This document shows, piece by piece, positions 1-10,767 of a DNA stretch of 64,000 bases (within the stretch, counting starts at the first letter, position 1; each line of letters begins with the position of its first letter). The notes under the pieces are model-generated. The model had not been told where the DNA came from. It was given only the letters and a program-made list of their open reading frames with translations, and did no database searches. This DNA comes from an uncultured Pelagibacteraceae bacterium (GTDB lineage Bacteria > Pseudomonadota > Alphaproteobacteria > Pelagibacterales > Pelagibacteraceae), in assembly GCA_902594405.1 (NCBI GenBank), contig CACJMB010000002.1:1-64000 (forward strand), in the 5' to 3' direction. Made by a program: the position numbers and the translations under genes.

Positions 1-2
1 GC

Positions 3-548
3 TTAGTAAACAACACTAATATTAGGAATATAAATTATGTAAATAATATTCATACTAAATTTTATAATGATTATTTTCTTCAAAATAAAAATGTAAATTT
101 TATGAAATTTAAAAAGGTAATAAATTTAAAATCAAAGTTTTTTTTGTTTAATATCTCACAAAAGCACATTAATAATATTTACAAAAAATGTAAGCAATTA
201 GATTCCTTAATACAAATTAGAAAAAAAAATTTCAGCGATTTGAGAAATAAAATAGTTGCACTAAAAAAAAAGAACGTAATTATACCAAAAATGGTTAAAG
301 GAGAAGTTCCATGGAGATTAAATATTTTTTTTAAAGATTTTTATAAGAGAGACTATCTTTTAAAAGCACTTCTTGAAGAAAAAATTAATGTTAGTAGCTG
401 GTATTCAGGTTTAGATTTGTTCTTTTATAAAAATCTAAACCTTAAAAACTCAGATTTACATTCAAAAAGCATTTTAAATCTTTGGATAAATAATAAATGT
501 GATAAAGCATATCAAAAAAAAATAATAAAATTTATAAATTTGCTATGA
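3..548 (+). CDS. C-terminal part of a DegT/DnrJ/EryC1-type PLP aminotransferase (truncated by window start)
   Basis: Frame is open from position 3 through the listed ATG at 102; the C-terminal pattern (PWRLNIFF..RDYLLKALLEEKINVSSWY...) resembles the DegT family tail. Confidence 0.5.
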   Translation, partial: LVNNTNIRNINYVNNIHTKFYNDYFLQNKNVNFMKFKKVINLKSKFFLFNISQKHINNIYKKCKQLDSLIQIRKKNFSDLRNKIVALKKKNVIIPKMVKGEVPWRLNIFFKDFYKRDYLLKALLEEKINVSSWYSGLDLFFYKNLNLKNSDLHSKSILNLWINNKCDKAYQKKIIKFINLL

Positions 549-2338
549 AAATTCTCTCTTTATATACTAGTCTTCCAAGTTCAGTTGCAATAATAGATAA
601 TAATAGATTAATAGCAGCAGTGAATGAAGAAAGATTTACGAGAATAAAGAATGACGAAAGTTTTCCAGTTAATTCTATAAATTATTGTTTAAATGAGGCT
701 GGAATAAAACCAAAAGATTTAGATGGTGTAGCTTTAGCTAGTTTTATCTCACCTTTTGATGACAATCTTGTAAGAAAAAGCCAGTGGAGTGTGAATGATT
801 ACTTGCAAGAACAAAGTTTAAGGTGGAAACCTTATCTAGTTGATAAAACAATAAGTGAACCAAAATCATTATTGGAAATATTTCCTAATAAGATTGATTT
901 AAATCAATATCCCAGTGAATACTGGAAAAAAAATTATAAAGATCCAAAGAGAAATGAAAAACATTGGACAAATAGAATAGATCTTGTTTCTGAATTTTTA
1001 GGAATAAGCAAAGATAAAATAAAAAGAATTGATCACCATAAAGCACATGCGTATTATTCGTATTATACATCTAATCTTATAGGTAAAAAAGTTTTGGCTC
1101 TTACTGCTGATGGAATGGGAGATGGTGTAAACGCTACAATAAATACATTTGATAAAAATAGATTTTTTAAAAGACACTTTTCAACAAATAAATGTTCAAT
1201 AGCAAGAATTTATAGATATATGACGCTCCTATTAGGTATGAAGCCGAATGAGCATGAATATAAAGTTATGGGATTAGCTCCTTATGGTAAAGAAAAATAT
1301 TCCCAACAAGCCTACAAAATCTTTTCGGATACATTAAGGGTCTCTGGTACAAAATTTGTATGGAATATTGAACCCACAGATAGTTATTATTGGTTCAAGG
1401 AAAAATTAGAGGGATATCGTTTTGATAGTATAGCCTGGGGATTACAAAGATGGGTAGAGGAATTATTAGAAACATGGACGCTAAATTGTATGAAAAAATA
1501 CAATACATATAACGTAATATACTCTGGTGGAGTTGCTATGAACATTAAAGCAATGGGTAAGCTTGCGGAAATTAAAAAATTGAAAAAATTATTTGTTGGT
1601 GGTTCTGCTAGCGATGAGTCTTTGTGTATTAGTTCGGCAATATGTTTAAGAGAAGATATGCTTAAAGATAAAAAAGATTTTAAAAGAATAACAAATTTAT
1701 ATTTAGGACCATCTTCAAGTTATGAGGAAGAGAATAAAATAGTAAAAAAATTAGATAAAAAAAAATACAAAATAGTTTTTGGTACAAATGAGAATTTAAT
1801 TGTAAAAAAATTACTTGAGGGAAAAATCATTGGAAGATGTGTTGGAAGGATGGAGTTTGGGCAAAGAGCTTTAGGAAATAGATCTATTTTAGCAGACCCA
1901 AGAAACATTTTAATTAAAGAAAAAATTAATGCTGCAATAAAAAATAGAGATTTTTGGATGCCGTTTGCTCCAATAATTTTAGACAAAGTTTCAAAAAAAT
2001 ATATAGAAAACCCAAAAAATTTGGAATCACCTTTCATGACAATTGGTTTTAAAACTACTAAAAAAGGATACGAAAATATGATAGCAGCAAGTCATATTGC
2101 TGATAAATCAGCAAGACCACAAATTCTTAAAAAGAAAGATAATTTTAAATTATATAATTTAATAAACAAGTTTTATGAAAAAAGTGGCTGTGGTGCTTTG
2201 TTGAATACTAGTTTTAATCTACATGGTTATCCTATCGTAAATACCCCAAAAGATGCTTTTTATGTTTTTAAAAATAGTGATTTAGATATTTTAATTTTAA
2301 ACAACTTTATGATCTTTAAAAATGATAAGAAAAAATAG
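545..2338 (+). CDS. NodU/CmcH-family carbamoyltransferase
   Basis: N-terminal MKILSLYTSLPSSVAIIDNNRLIAAVNEERFTRIK, DHHKAHAYYSYY, GRMEFGQRALGNRSILADPR, ALLNTSFNLHGYPIV motifs. Confidence 0.93.
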   Translation: MKILSLYTSLPSSVAIIDNNRLIAAVNEERFTRIKNDESFPVNSINYCLNEAGIKPKDLDGVALASFISPFDDNLVRKSQWSVNDYLQEQSLRWKPYLVDKTISEPKSLLEIFPNKIDLNQYPSEYWKKNYKDPKRNEKHWTNRIDLVSEFLGISKDKIKRIDHHKAHAYYSYYTSNLIGKKVLALTADGMGDGVNATINTFDKNRFFKRHFSTNKCSIARIYRYMTLLLGMKPNEHEYKVMGLAPYGKEKYSQQAYKIFSDTLRVSGTKFVWNIEPTDSYYWFKEKLEGYRFDSIAWGLQRWVEELLETWTLNCMKKYNTYNVIYSGGVAMNIKAMGKLAEIKKLKKLFVGGSASDESLCISSAICLREDMLKDKKDFKRITNLYLGPSSSYEEENKIVKKLDKKKYKIVFGTNENLIVKKLLEGKIIGRCVGRMEFGQRALGNRSILADPRNILIKEKINAAIKNRDFWMPFAPIILDKVSKKYIENPKNLESPFMTIGFKTTKKGYENMIAASHIADKSARPQILKKKDNFKLYNLINKFYEKSGCGALLNTSFNLHGYPIVNTPKDAFYVFKNSDLDILILNNFMIFKNDKKK

Positions 2339-3542
2339 AGAAAAAAATTGGCAAAAAAAAGTTCTCAGAGATTTTAAAAAAAAAAGTCCATCAAAAGTAA
2401 AAATAGAGAATAAATCAACTTTTAAAAAATATATTCAAAATCATCTAAATTTATTCAACGAAAATCTAAAATTTCCTGTTGAATTATTTCATAAGAAGAA
2501 AGTTTTAGATCTTGGATGTGGAACGGGTGAAGTCGATATAGTTTTAAATTATTTTGGAGCCAAATGTTATGGAATTGATTTTAATCAATTGTCTATAGAT
2601 AGAGCAAATAGTCTTAAAAAAAAGTATAATGTTAAAAATGTTTCCTTTAAAAATTTAAGTATTGAAGATTATAAGGTTAAAAAAAATTTTTTTGATATCT
2701 CAATTTCCTTTGGAGTAATTGCACATGTTTATAATAGAGAGAAGTTGTTTGAAAAATTAGTTAAATCTACAAAAAAAAATGGATATATTATTTTGGGTTA
2801 TGTTGAAGATGCAGGACTGATCCAGAGATTGCTTCATAGGGCTATAGTTAGGAAATTAAGCAATAATAATGAAAAAAATATCTTTTCTTTAGCCAAAAAA
2901 CTTTTTGCGGAGCATATTCAAAGATCAATTAAATATGGTCTTAGAACAGAAGATGGAATAATTAATGATTACTTAGTAAATCAGGCATATGTAGGTCTTT
3001 CAATGAAAGAAATTATGAAATGGCAGAAAAAATTTAATTTAAAATTTTATTCAAAAAGTCCTGACGCATCTTTTCCTCTAAGAGTTGATCCTGGTTTCCA
3101 AACTTCAAAACTTAATGATAAAATAAATAAAGAGTTCTATGCGATTTCAAGCTTAAGATCAATTTTCGCACAAAAACCAGACTCTGAGGTTTTTTATGAT
3201 ATGATAAAAAGTGATAAAAACTTAATTCAAAATGATATAAATAAATTTGTAAACATAATTTATAAACAGCTTCAAAAAAAGAATAATACTGTTAGTAAAA
3301 AAGAGTTGAAACAAATAAGTAACTACCAAAAAAGAATATCAAAAAAAATAACCAAAATTAGTAATTTAATAAAAGATCACTCCATTCATAATTTTGAGAG
3401 ACTCAGTAAGGAAATTACCAGTATACTAAATGAAATATCAAGAAAAAATTTTTCATTTAATTCCTTAAATAAAAAGACTAAGTATTTATTCAAGGGTTAT
3501 AATGGTCTCGGTACGTCGTATATAGTTTTTAAAAAACAATGA
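2322..3542 (+). CDS. Class I SAM-dependent methyltransferase
   Basis: VLDLGCGTGEVDIVL motif I; paralog of ORF 4474-5703. Confidence 0.85.
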   Translation: MIRKNREKNWQKKVLRDFKKKSPSKVKIENKSTFKKYIQNHLNLFNENLKFPVELFHKKKVLDLGCGTGEVDIVLNYFGAKCYGIDFNQLSIDRANSLKKKYNVKNVSFKNLSIEDYKVKKNFFDISISFGVIAHVYNREKLFEKLVKSTKKNGYIILGYVEDAGLIQRLLHRAIVRKLSNNNEKNIFSLAKKLFAEHIQRSIKYGLRTEDGIINDYLVNQAYVGLSMKEIMKWQKKFNLKFYSKSPDASFPLRVDPGFQTSKLNDKINKEFYAISSLRSIFAQKPDSEVFYDMIKSDKNLIQNDINKFVNIIYKQLQKKNNTVSKKELKQISNYQKRISKKITKISNLIKDHSIHNFERLSKEITSILNEISRKNFSFNSLNKKTKYLFKGYNGLGTSYIVFKKQ

Positions 3543-4477
3543 GTTGTTCGTTTTCATTTTTAAGGCTTTGGAATTACTTAAATATTTATTTTTTAAAACC
3601 TTTCGATGCAGTAAATGACACAATAACTTCTGACTTATTGCTAAAATTAAATTGGAGGAAAAATTATATTGAAATTGGTTCTGGTGATGGAATGTTTAGC
3701 TATATTATGCATGGTAATTCTTTTCCAATATGGTTTGATAGATATTTAAATGTTAATTTAAAAAATAAAAATATTTTTAAAACTAATAGTGAAATAAAAT
3801 TTCCAAAAATTATAAAAAAGAAATTCAACATTTCACCTAAATTAAGTATTGATGCACGTCCACATCATGTAGAAGCTATCAGAAAAATTAAATTTTCAAA
3901 AAGTAGCCAGTGTATGAATTATGAAAATTTAAATATTAAGAGAAATACAGAAAATTTAATCTTTTTTTATACTCCTCATGGATTAAAAAATTATAGTTTA
4001 TCCTTTGAAAAAGCTTCAAAATGTCTAAAAAAAAATGGAAAAATTTTAGTCCTTTTATTTTTAAATAATGTAAAAAAAAATTTTATTTTTTATAAATTAA
4101 AAAAAAACTCCAAAGGTAATTTAAAAAATTATTTTAAAAATATGGATAATGGTCGTTATTCTGAAACTAATAAAATTTCTAAAACCTTTTATTCTTGGAC
4201 TAAATTATTTAAAAAAAATAATTTAATTATCTCAAATTATTATACAGGGTTAAGCCCAATGGCATGGAAAATATACGATATTCAAACAAGACCACTTTTA
4301 AAAATATTAATTAAATTCTATTCTTTATTTCCATTATTTATAAGAACAATTTTTAAATTTTTTTTTATGATATTTTTTTATCCGTTTTTATGTTTGACTT
4401 ATATATTATGTTCAAATATTAGTCCTAATCATTATAATAATAATTGTTATGTAGTTTTTGAATTAAAAAAAAAATGA
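3539..4477 (+). CDS. Methyltransferase-like protein
   Basis: YIEIGSGDGMFSYIMHG motif-I-like sequence; lies between two methyltransferase genes with 4-bp overlaps. Confidence 0.5.
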   Translation: MSCSFSFLRLWNYLNIYFLKPFDAVNDTITSDLLLKLNWRKNYIEIGSGDGMFSYIMHGNSFPIWFDRYLNVNLKNKNIFKTNSEIKFPKIIKKKFNISPKLSIDARPHHVEAIRKIKFSKSSQCMNYENLNIKRNTENLIFFYTPHGLKNYSLSFEKASKCLKKNGKILVLLFLNNVKKNFIFYKLKKNSKGNLKNYFKNMDNGRYSETNKISKTFYSWTKLFKKNNLIISNYYTGLSPMAWKIYDIQTRPLLKILIKFYSLFPLFIRTIFKFFFMIFFYPFLCLTYILCSNISPNHYNNNCYVVFELKKK

Positions 4478-5703
4478 AAAAATTGAATTTAAGATCAAAA
4501 AAAATAGAGCAAGAAGTTTTAAAAAATTATAAAATTAATAGTCCTTCTAAGTTACCCCTTGAAAATAAAAAATATTTTAAAGAATATATCTTAAAAAGAG
4601 AAAAATTATTTAGAGATTGTTTAAAACTTCCAAAAGAGGTTTTCAAAAATAAAAAAATTTTAGATTTTGGTAGCGGTACTGGAGAACATGATATTTTATA
4701 TGCTCAATGGGGAGGCAAACTTGACCTTGTTGAGATAAATCCTATTTCTGTAAATCAAACAAAAAAATATTTTAAAATCTTCAAATTAGACAAAAAAATA
4801 AACAAAATATCCAATACATCAATATTTGATTATTCTTCTAAACAAAAATATGACATTGTAATCTCAGAAGGTGTTTTGCACCATACAAATAATCCTAAAT
4901 TAGGTTTTGATAAATTAATTAAAAATCTCAAGAAAGATGGGTTTTGTATTCTTCAATTAGCCTTCGATTATTCACATTTTCAAAGGAGTTTACATAGATA
5001 TATAATTAATTATTTGTCTATAAATAACTCTAGCTCAAATGTTGTAAAAATATGCAATAAACTATTTAGTGAAACAATTAATAGAGCTCTAAAATTTGGA
5101 GGAAGATCAAAAAAACAAATAATATATGACTTTTATACTAACCCAAAACATAAAGGTATTAACTTAGGCGATATTTTTAAGTGGTTTAAAAAAAATAACG
5201 TAAAATATTATTCAAGCTATCCGTCTATAGAACCTGAAGGATTAATAAATGGCTTACACACAAATGTTGCAAACGAATTTATAAATTCATTCCCTTCAAT
5301 GACTGTATTTCAATCAATAAATTTTCTATTAGCTTCAATGAATGATGAAATGTATTTCAAAAAAATAATTAAAGACTCTCAAAAAAACGCAAAAATGTGG
5401 TCTAAATTTATGAAAAATTCTAATTTAGGAGATTTTGAGAATAAAAAATATAATTTTAAAAAATATAATTTAAATAAAAATTTAAATGATTATTTAAATA
5501 ATCTTGAAAAAATATTAAGAAATCGAAATGATTTACAAATCAAAAGTATTAAAATATTTACACAGGAATTTAATAAATTAAATAAAGTTTTACTCACAAA
5601 GGATATTAACAAAATAAAGTTAACTATAAATCAATTTAAGCTTTTATTTAAAGGATATAATGGAGTTCCAAGTAATTATATAGTTGGTTATAAAACAAAA
5701 TGA
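4474..5703 (+). CDS. Class I SAM-dependent methyltransferase
   Basis: ILDFGSGTGEHDILYAQWGG motif; similar start to end to ORF 2322-3542. Confidence 0.85.
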   Translation: MKKLNLRSKKIEQEVLKNYKINSPSKLPLENKKYFKEYILKREKLFRDCLKLPKEVFKNKKILDFGSGTGEHDILYAQWGGKLDLVEINPISVNQTKKYFKIFKLDKKINKISNTSIFDYSSKQKYDIVISEGVLHHTNNPKLGFDKLIKNLKKDGFCILQLAFDYSHFQRSLHRYIINYLSINNSSSNVVKICNKLFSETINRALKFGGRSKKQIIYDFYTNPKHKGINLGDIFKWFKKNNVKYYSSYPSIEPEGLINGLHTNVANEFINSFPSMTVFQSINFLLASMNDEMYFKKIIKDSQKNAKMWSKFMKNSNLGDFENKKYNFKKYNLNKNLNDYLNNLEKILRNRNDLQIKSIKIFTQEFNKLNKVLLTKDINKIKLTINQFKLLFKGYNGVPSNYIVGYKTK

Positions 5704-6437
5704 AAAAAAAAAAATTAATAAATAAAGGATATGTAAGTCACCACCTACTTAGTAATGATCAAATAAAAATTATTAAAAAAAAAATCATTTATTATTATGA
5801 TCTCAAAAAAAAAATAAATTATAACAAAAAAATTTGCAAACTTTATAATAAAGATCCTATTAAAGCAGGAAACAGGTATGACTTGTTAAATTTAGATTTA
5901 GATATACAGGCTATTTTTTATTCTAAAAGCGTTGTGAACAAAATAAAAAAATTATTTTCTAATAAGAATTCTGCAAAACAAATACATGTGGGTATTGCTG
6001 ATTTTCAAATTTTAGTAATGTTGCCAAACACAAAAAAAGAATATCTAGGTTGGCACCAAGATTCAGCATACTTTGAATACTCTAGCAAATTACATAGTAA
6101 TCTAGTTGTGTGGACACCAATTTCTATGACAAGTAAAAAAGTAAATGGATCTCTGGATTTAATTGAACAAAGCAATAAAAAAGGTCTAATTAAACATGAG
6201 GAAAATTTAATTAAGAAAAGAAAAAAAGTATCTTTAAATAAAAGGGGTCGTTATTTTATTAATGAAAATAAAATAAATATAAAAAATAAAATTAATATTA
6301 AGATAGAGTCAGGGAAATCATTAATTTTTGATGCAAATATGATTCACAGAACTTCTCAAGACCATAAAAAATCAGAAGATATTAGATTTACATTAATTGC
6401 AAGGTATAAGTGCCTTAATAAATTAATGATAAACTAG
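5700..6437 (+). CDS. Phytanoyl-CoA dioxygenase (PhyH)-family protein
   Basis: GWHQDSAYFEY (HxD) plus distal H (DANMIHRTSQDH). Confidence 0.85.
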   Translation: MKKKKLINKGYVSHHLLSNDQIKIIKKKIIYYYDLKKKINYNKKICKLYNKDPIKAGNRYDLLNLDLDIQAIFYSKSVVNKIKKLFSNKNSAKQIHVGIADFQILVMLPNTKKEYLGWHQDSAYFEYSSKLHSNLVVWTPISMTSKKVNGSLDLIEQSNKKGLIKHEENLIKKRKKVSLNKRGRYFINENKINIKNKINIKIESGKSLIFDANMIHRTSQDHKKSEDIRFTLIARYKCLNKLMIN

Positions 6438-6506
6438 AATATATAATGTCATCATGCAATAAATTGTGCTTAATATTGTAGTTTAGGTAAAAAATTTAGA
6501 AATAAA

Positions 6507-8063
6507 ATGGTCTCAAGAAATATAATAATAAAAAATAAATCAATTTATAGAAGAAGAAAAAAATTAAATGAATTTGCAAAGACTAAATTTGAGCAACTGT
6601 TTGAGATATTTTTGGAAGTATACAAAAAAAAGTATAAAGATGTAGATGATAAATATTTAAAATTTATTGGTTTTCAGTCAATACAACTTATTTCTGGTGC
6701 GTTATGTTATTTTCCATATTTAAGTTTTAAAAAGAATTCAAAAGTCGTTGAAATTTGTCATTCAGGAAGTCGAGATCTTTTGGAAAGTGCTGATGATTTA
6801 AAAATTTTAGATAACATTAATATTTTATCAGAAAGAAATAAACTAGATTTTAATTTTGAAAGTAAAATAAGAACTTCAGAATCTAAAGAACAAAAACTTG
6901 ACTTTTTTGTCTCAATATTTCTTAAATTAGTAGATATTATACCTCTTAAAAAAAAAGTTTATACTGATGTTATTGATTTAAGATTTTACTTAAATATTAT
7001 TAAAAAAGGAATCAAGCCAGTATTTATTAATTCCAATTCTTTCAAGAGACTCAAAATTTGCAAATTTGACTCAGATCTTCGTAATAGTCTTTATGAGGAT
7101 GCAAAACAGATTTATGCAAATAATAAAAATGCATATAAAGCATTAAATTTATTAGATATTTTTGTTTTGTTTGCAAATTTACCAATTAATATAGTGGAAA
7201 ATTTTAATTTATTAAAACAACAATCAGAATTACCTCAAAAAAATATTATTAAGAAAATTTTAGTAACTCAAATTCTATCTCGAAAAGACGAGATAAACTT
7301 TTGGATTGCTGGACAGATTCACAAAAATAACACACCTTTAGAAATAATCCAACATGGAGCTGGATATTTTATATTACATTATGATGCTCAAATAGATATT
7401 GAAACAGAACTTGCTGAAAAATTTTACTGCTGGGCCAAAAAATCACCTCCAAAATTTGAGCAATATTCTATTACTAGATCATTTAACAAATATAATAAAA
7501 AAAAATATGATTTATTATTAATTCCAAATGATTGGTCATATTTGTATTCAATTAAAAGTGGACCATTTGGAGATTTAATAGACAAGAACAGAAGTGAAAA
7601 TATTAATTTTTTAAAAAATTTAAAATTTACAGATAATTATTTAATTAAAAGTCCACCCACAACTTATATGGGTTATATAGAAAATATAACTAAAAATAAT
7701 TTAACGAATAAATTTTCAAATATTTCATTAAAAAAACTAGTTCCTCATTCCAAGATATGTGTTTGTTCTTATCTTGGATCAACTTTTTTTGAGCTTATGG
7801 CAAATGATATTCCATTCATAACATTTTTTAGATACTCTGAGAATTGTTTTAGTGAGGAATTTAGCTCATATACCAAAAAACTAAAAAAATTTAATTTTTT
7901 ATTTTATAATGGTACCTCAGCAGCTAAATTCTTAAACGAAAATCACAATAATTTTTATGAATTATGGGATGATACAGAATTTCTCAATTTTAGAAAAGAG
8001 TTTAAAAGCAAGTGGTGTAAAAAAGAAAAAAATTGGCAAGATATTTTTATTAAAAATATTTAA
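6507..8063 (+). CDS. LIC12162-like putative surface-carbohydrate transferase
   Basis: IIQHGAGYF, CVCSYLGSTFFELMANDIPFITFF motifs typical of this family. Confidence 0.65.
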   Translation: MVSRNIIIKNKSIYRRRKKLNEFAKTKFEQLFEIFLEVYKKKYKDVDDKYLKFIGFQSIQLISGALCYFPYLSFKKNSKVVEICHSGSRDLLESADDLKILDNINILSERNKLDFNFESKIRTSESKEQKLDFFVSIFLKLVDIIPLKKKVYTDVIDLRFYLNIIKKGIKPVFINSNSFKRLKICKFDSDLRNSLYEDAKQIYANNKNAYKALNLLDIFVLFANLPINIVENFNLLKQQSELPQKNIIKKILVTQILSRKDEINFWIAGQIHKNNTPLEIIQHGAGYFILHYDAQIDIETELAEKFYCWAKKSPPKFEQYSITRSFNKYNKKKYDLLLIPNDWSYLYSIKSGPFGDLIDKNRSENINFLKNLKFTDNYLIKSPPTTYMGYIENITKNNLTNKFSNISLKKLVPHSKICVCSYLGSTFFELMANDIPFITFFRYSENCFSEEFSSYTKKLKKFNFLFYNGTSAAKFLNENHNNFYELWDDTEFLNFRKEFKSKWCKKEKNWQDIFIKNI

Positions 8064-8083
8064 TCTTTTTAAACTTTTATTAG

Positions 8084-8830
8084 TTAAGAATATATTTTTT
8101 TATGACTATGCTTTACTTTTTTTTTATAGTTTTCCATTCTTCTGAAATCTATTTTAGCATTTTTTTTAACAAAACTTACAGCAACACCAATTCTATTAAA
8201 GTTCGATTTGTTAGCGAAACTGCCATGAATCACTTCAGGATGGTGAATTAAACAATCACCCTTTTTAAGAACTGGAAAAAATTTTTTAAAATTGAGTTTT
8301 TTTAAAATATTATCAGGAATCTTTTGTGAAGATCCTTTTGCAAAAGAAATTTGATGATTAATAGTTCCTAAATTATGAGACTCTTTTAAATAACACAAAC
8401 CCCCATTATTCCTGTTTGATTTGGTTAAAGCAATCCATACATTTAAAGCTTTTGCATTTTCAATATTCCAATAATAGTTATCCTGATGGAAAGGACTCGG
8501 CATTCCAGTTTTTTTTGGTTTTAAGAAAAACTCAATATTTCTTATCTTGAATGAACTACCAAAAATATTTTTCAAGACTGAATAGAGTTTTTTCTTTTTG
8601 ATTAAATACTTGATTTTATTATTTTTATAAAATTCTTGTACATTATGAATAGTATTAATCCTATTATCTTTTGTTTTATGAAAAAATTTCTTATCATTTA
8701 ATTTTTTCAACATAACTTTAACTTTTTCTAAATCTAAAAGTATTTCATTTATCTCATTTATAGAAAATACATCTTTGAGCACAACAAACCCGTCTAAATG
8801 ATAGTTTTTTAAAGAATTTTTATAGTTCAT
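8084..8830 (-). CDS. Phytanoyl-CoA dioxygenase (PhyH)-family protein
   Basis: PSPFHQDNYYWNIE, NGGLCYLKESH, HHPEVIHGS motifs. Confidence 0.88.
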   Translation of the reverse strand: MNYKNSLKNYHLDGFVVLKDVFSINEINEILLDLEKVKVMLKKLNDKKFFHKTKDNRINTIHNVQEFYKNNKIKYLIKKKKLYSVLKNIFGSSFKIRNIEFFLKPKKTGMPSPFHQDNYYWNIENAKALNVWIALTKSNRNNGGLCYLKESHNLGTINHQISFAKGSSQKIPDNILKKLNFKKFFPVLKKGDCLIHHPEVIHGSFANKSNFNRIGVAVSFVKKNAKIDFRRMENYKKKVKHSHKKIYS

Positions 8831-8954
8831 TAATTATATATATTGATTATAAGTTAATTTTGCAATTTTAAATGCTTTAAGAATAGTATCAAAAGTATTA
8901 AGTATAAAATATTCAATTTATAATTTTTTAAACTTAACAAATATAATATTATAA

Positions 8955-10670
8955 ATGCTTCAAAAAATATTATCTAATTTCAAGTCTATATCGTTTATAA
9001 TTGGAAATAAGAATTTATTTAAATTATTTATAAGTATAATTTTAACTGTATGTTTAGTTGGTTTAGAGCTTTTAAGTTTAGCAATGATAATGCCATTGGT
9101 GGACTTGATTTTAAGTCAGGATATTGAAAACAAATTTTTCTTTAATTTTTTAATAACTTTAAATTTACAAAAATTATATTCGCTTGAAAATATTTTGATA
9201 ATATTTGTAATAATTTACTTACTCAAAACAATTTTTACTATTTTTATTAATTTTTTTAATAACACTTGTTATCTCAAAATCGCTTTTTTTTGTAAAAATA
9301 ATTTGCTCAAAAAATATTTTGAAATGAATCATTTAACTTTTTTAGGTAAAAATATTTCAGAATTACTCGTTAACGTAAATCAAACAACTAATATTTTTGC
9401 TTATAATTTTCTTGGATCGATAGTAACAATTTTTTCAGAGTTATTTCTTTTTGTAATTATTATAATTTTACTGCTATTTCATGATTTTGAAAAAACGATA
9501 TTTTTAATAGCAATGTTTCTTATTTTTTCTTTTTTATATTTTTTAGTAACGCATCAAAAAATAAGAGTCATGGGAAAAAAAGTTGTAAAATTTAATCAAT
9601 TAACAACAAGATATTTAAATGAATTCTTAAAAGGATTAAAGTTTATTAAAATTAATTCAAAAGTTGACATGTACGTTAGTCAGATAAATAACGTGATGTT
9701 AAATAATCTTAAGATAGAAAGAAATTTAACTGTTCTGTCTACATTACCACGTGTTAGTTTAGAATTTGTTACAATATTTTTATTTACAATATTAGTGTTA
9801 TTTTTCAAAGATGAAAATAATGTTAAATTTGTATCAATCATGACTCTTTATGCGGTAGCAGCCATGAAGATTATACCCTCGGTTGCTAAAATTTTACAGG
9901 CTCTCCAAAATTATAAATTTGGTAAAGAAAGTTTTGAGGTATTAAAAAAAGATTTAATTATAAATAGTGAAAATGATAATTATCGTTTTGATGATGATAG
10001 AATATTTTTAAAATCTTTTAATAACAAAATTCAATTAAAAAATATAACTTTTATATATGAAAATACTAAGTCAGAAATTTTTAAAGATTTTAATTTAGAG
10101 ATAAATAGAGGGGAAAAAATTATTATTCTAGGAAAAAGTGGATCAGGAAAGTCAACACTAATGGATATAATTTTAGGATTATTAAAACCAAAGAGTGGAC
10201 AAGTTATTATAGATAATAATGATTTAACTAATAAAAATTACAGTCTAAATAATATTGTTGGATACGTACCCCAACAAACTTTTTTATTTGACGATTCTAT
10301 TGAAAAAAATATTTCCCTAGAGTTCAATGAAAATAAAATTGATAAATTAAAGCTTAAAAAAGCATCGGATTTTTCAAAATTAGATGAATTCGTGGAACTT
10401 AAAGAAAAAAAATTTAAATCATTAATTGGCGATGATGGTTCGATGATTTCTGGTGGTCAAAAACAAAGAATTTCTATTGCTAGAGCAATTTATAAAAGCC
10501 CAGATATAATTATTTTTGATGAAGCAACAAATAACCTCGATGAAAAGATAGAAAAAGAAATAATAACAGAAATTTTTGGATTAAAAGAAAAAACAATAAT
10601 TTTTATTTCACATAATAAGAATCTAGTGAAATATTTTGATAAAGTGGTTGACCTACAAAAGAGTCAATGA
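8955..10670 (+). CDS. ABC transporter, fused permease/ATP-binding (MsbA/PglK-like; candidate glycan or lipid-linked flippase)
   Basis: Multiple N-terminal TM segments; Walker A GKSGSGKST, signature ISGGQKQRISIARAI, Walker B IIIFDEATNNLD. Confidence 0.92.
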   Translation: MLQKILSNFKSISFIIGNKNLFKLFISIILTVCLVGLELLSLAMIMPLVDLILSQDIENKFFFNFLITLNLQKLYSLENILIIFVIIYLLKTIFTIFINFFNNTCYLKIAFFCKNNLLKKYFEMNHLTFLGKNISELLVNVNQTTNIFAYNFLGSIVTIFSELFLFVIIIILLLFHDFEKTIFLIAMFLIFSFLYFLVTHQKIRVMGKKVVKFNQLTTRYLNEFLKGLKFIKINSKVDMYVSQINNVMLNNLKIERNLTVLSTLPRVSLEFVTIFLFTILVLFFKDENNVKFVSIMTLYAVAAMKIIPSVAKILQALQNYKFGKESFEVLKKDLIINSENDNYRFDDDRIFLKSFNNKIQLKNITFIYENTKSEIFKDFNLEINRGEKIIILGKSGSGKSTLMDIILGLLKPKSGQVIIDNNDLTNKNYSLNNIVGYVPQQTFLFDDSIEKNISLEFNENKIDKLKLKKASDFSKLDEFVELKEKKFKSLIGDDGSMISGGQKQRISIARAIYKSPDIIIFDEATNNLDEKIEKEIITEIFGLKEKTIIFISHNKNLVKYFDKVVDLQKSQ

Positions 10671-10767
10671 GTTTAGTTTGTTTTCGTGACTTTTTAAGTA
10701 GATATGTGTTTCAATTTATAATATTTATTTGTTAATTCATTAATTTTAGAATTCATACAATAAAAAC

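Noticed and set aside
1720-2037. 105-aa minus-strand ORF
   Set aside because: Lies antisense within the well-supported carbamoyltransferase; low-complexity translation typical of AT-rich shadows.
7957-8145. 62-aa plus-strand ORF
   Set aside because: Overlaps the end of the LIC12162-like gene in another frame and the 3' end of the PhyH gene; hydrophobic low-complexity translation.
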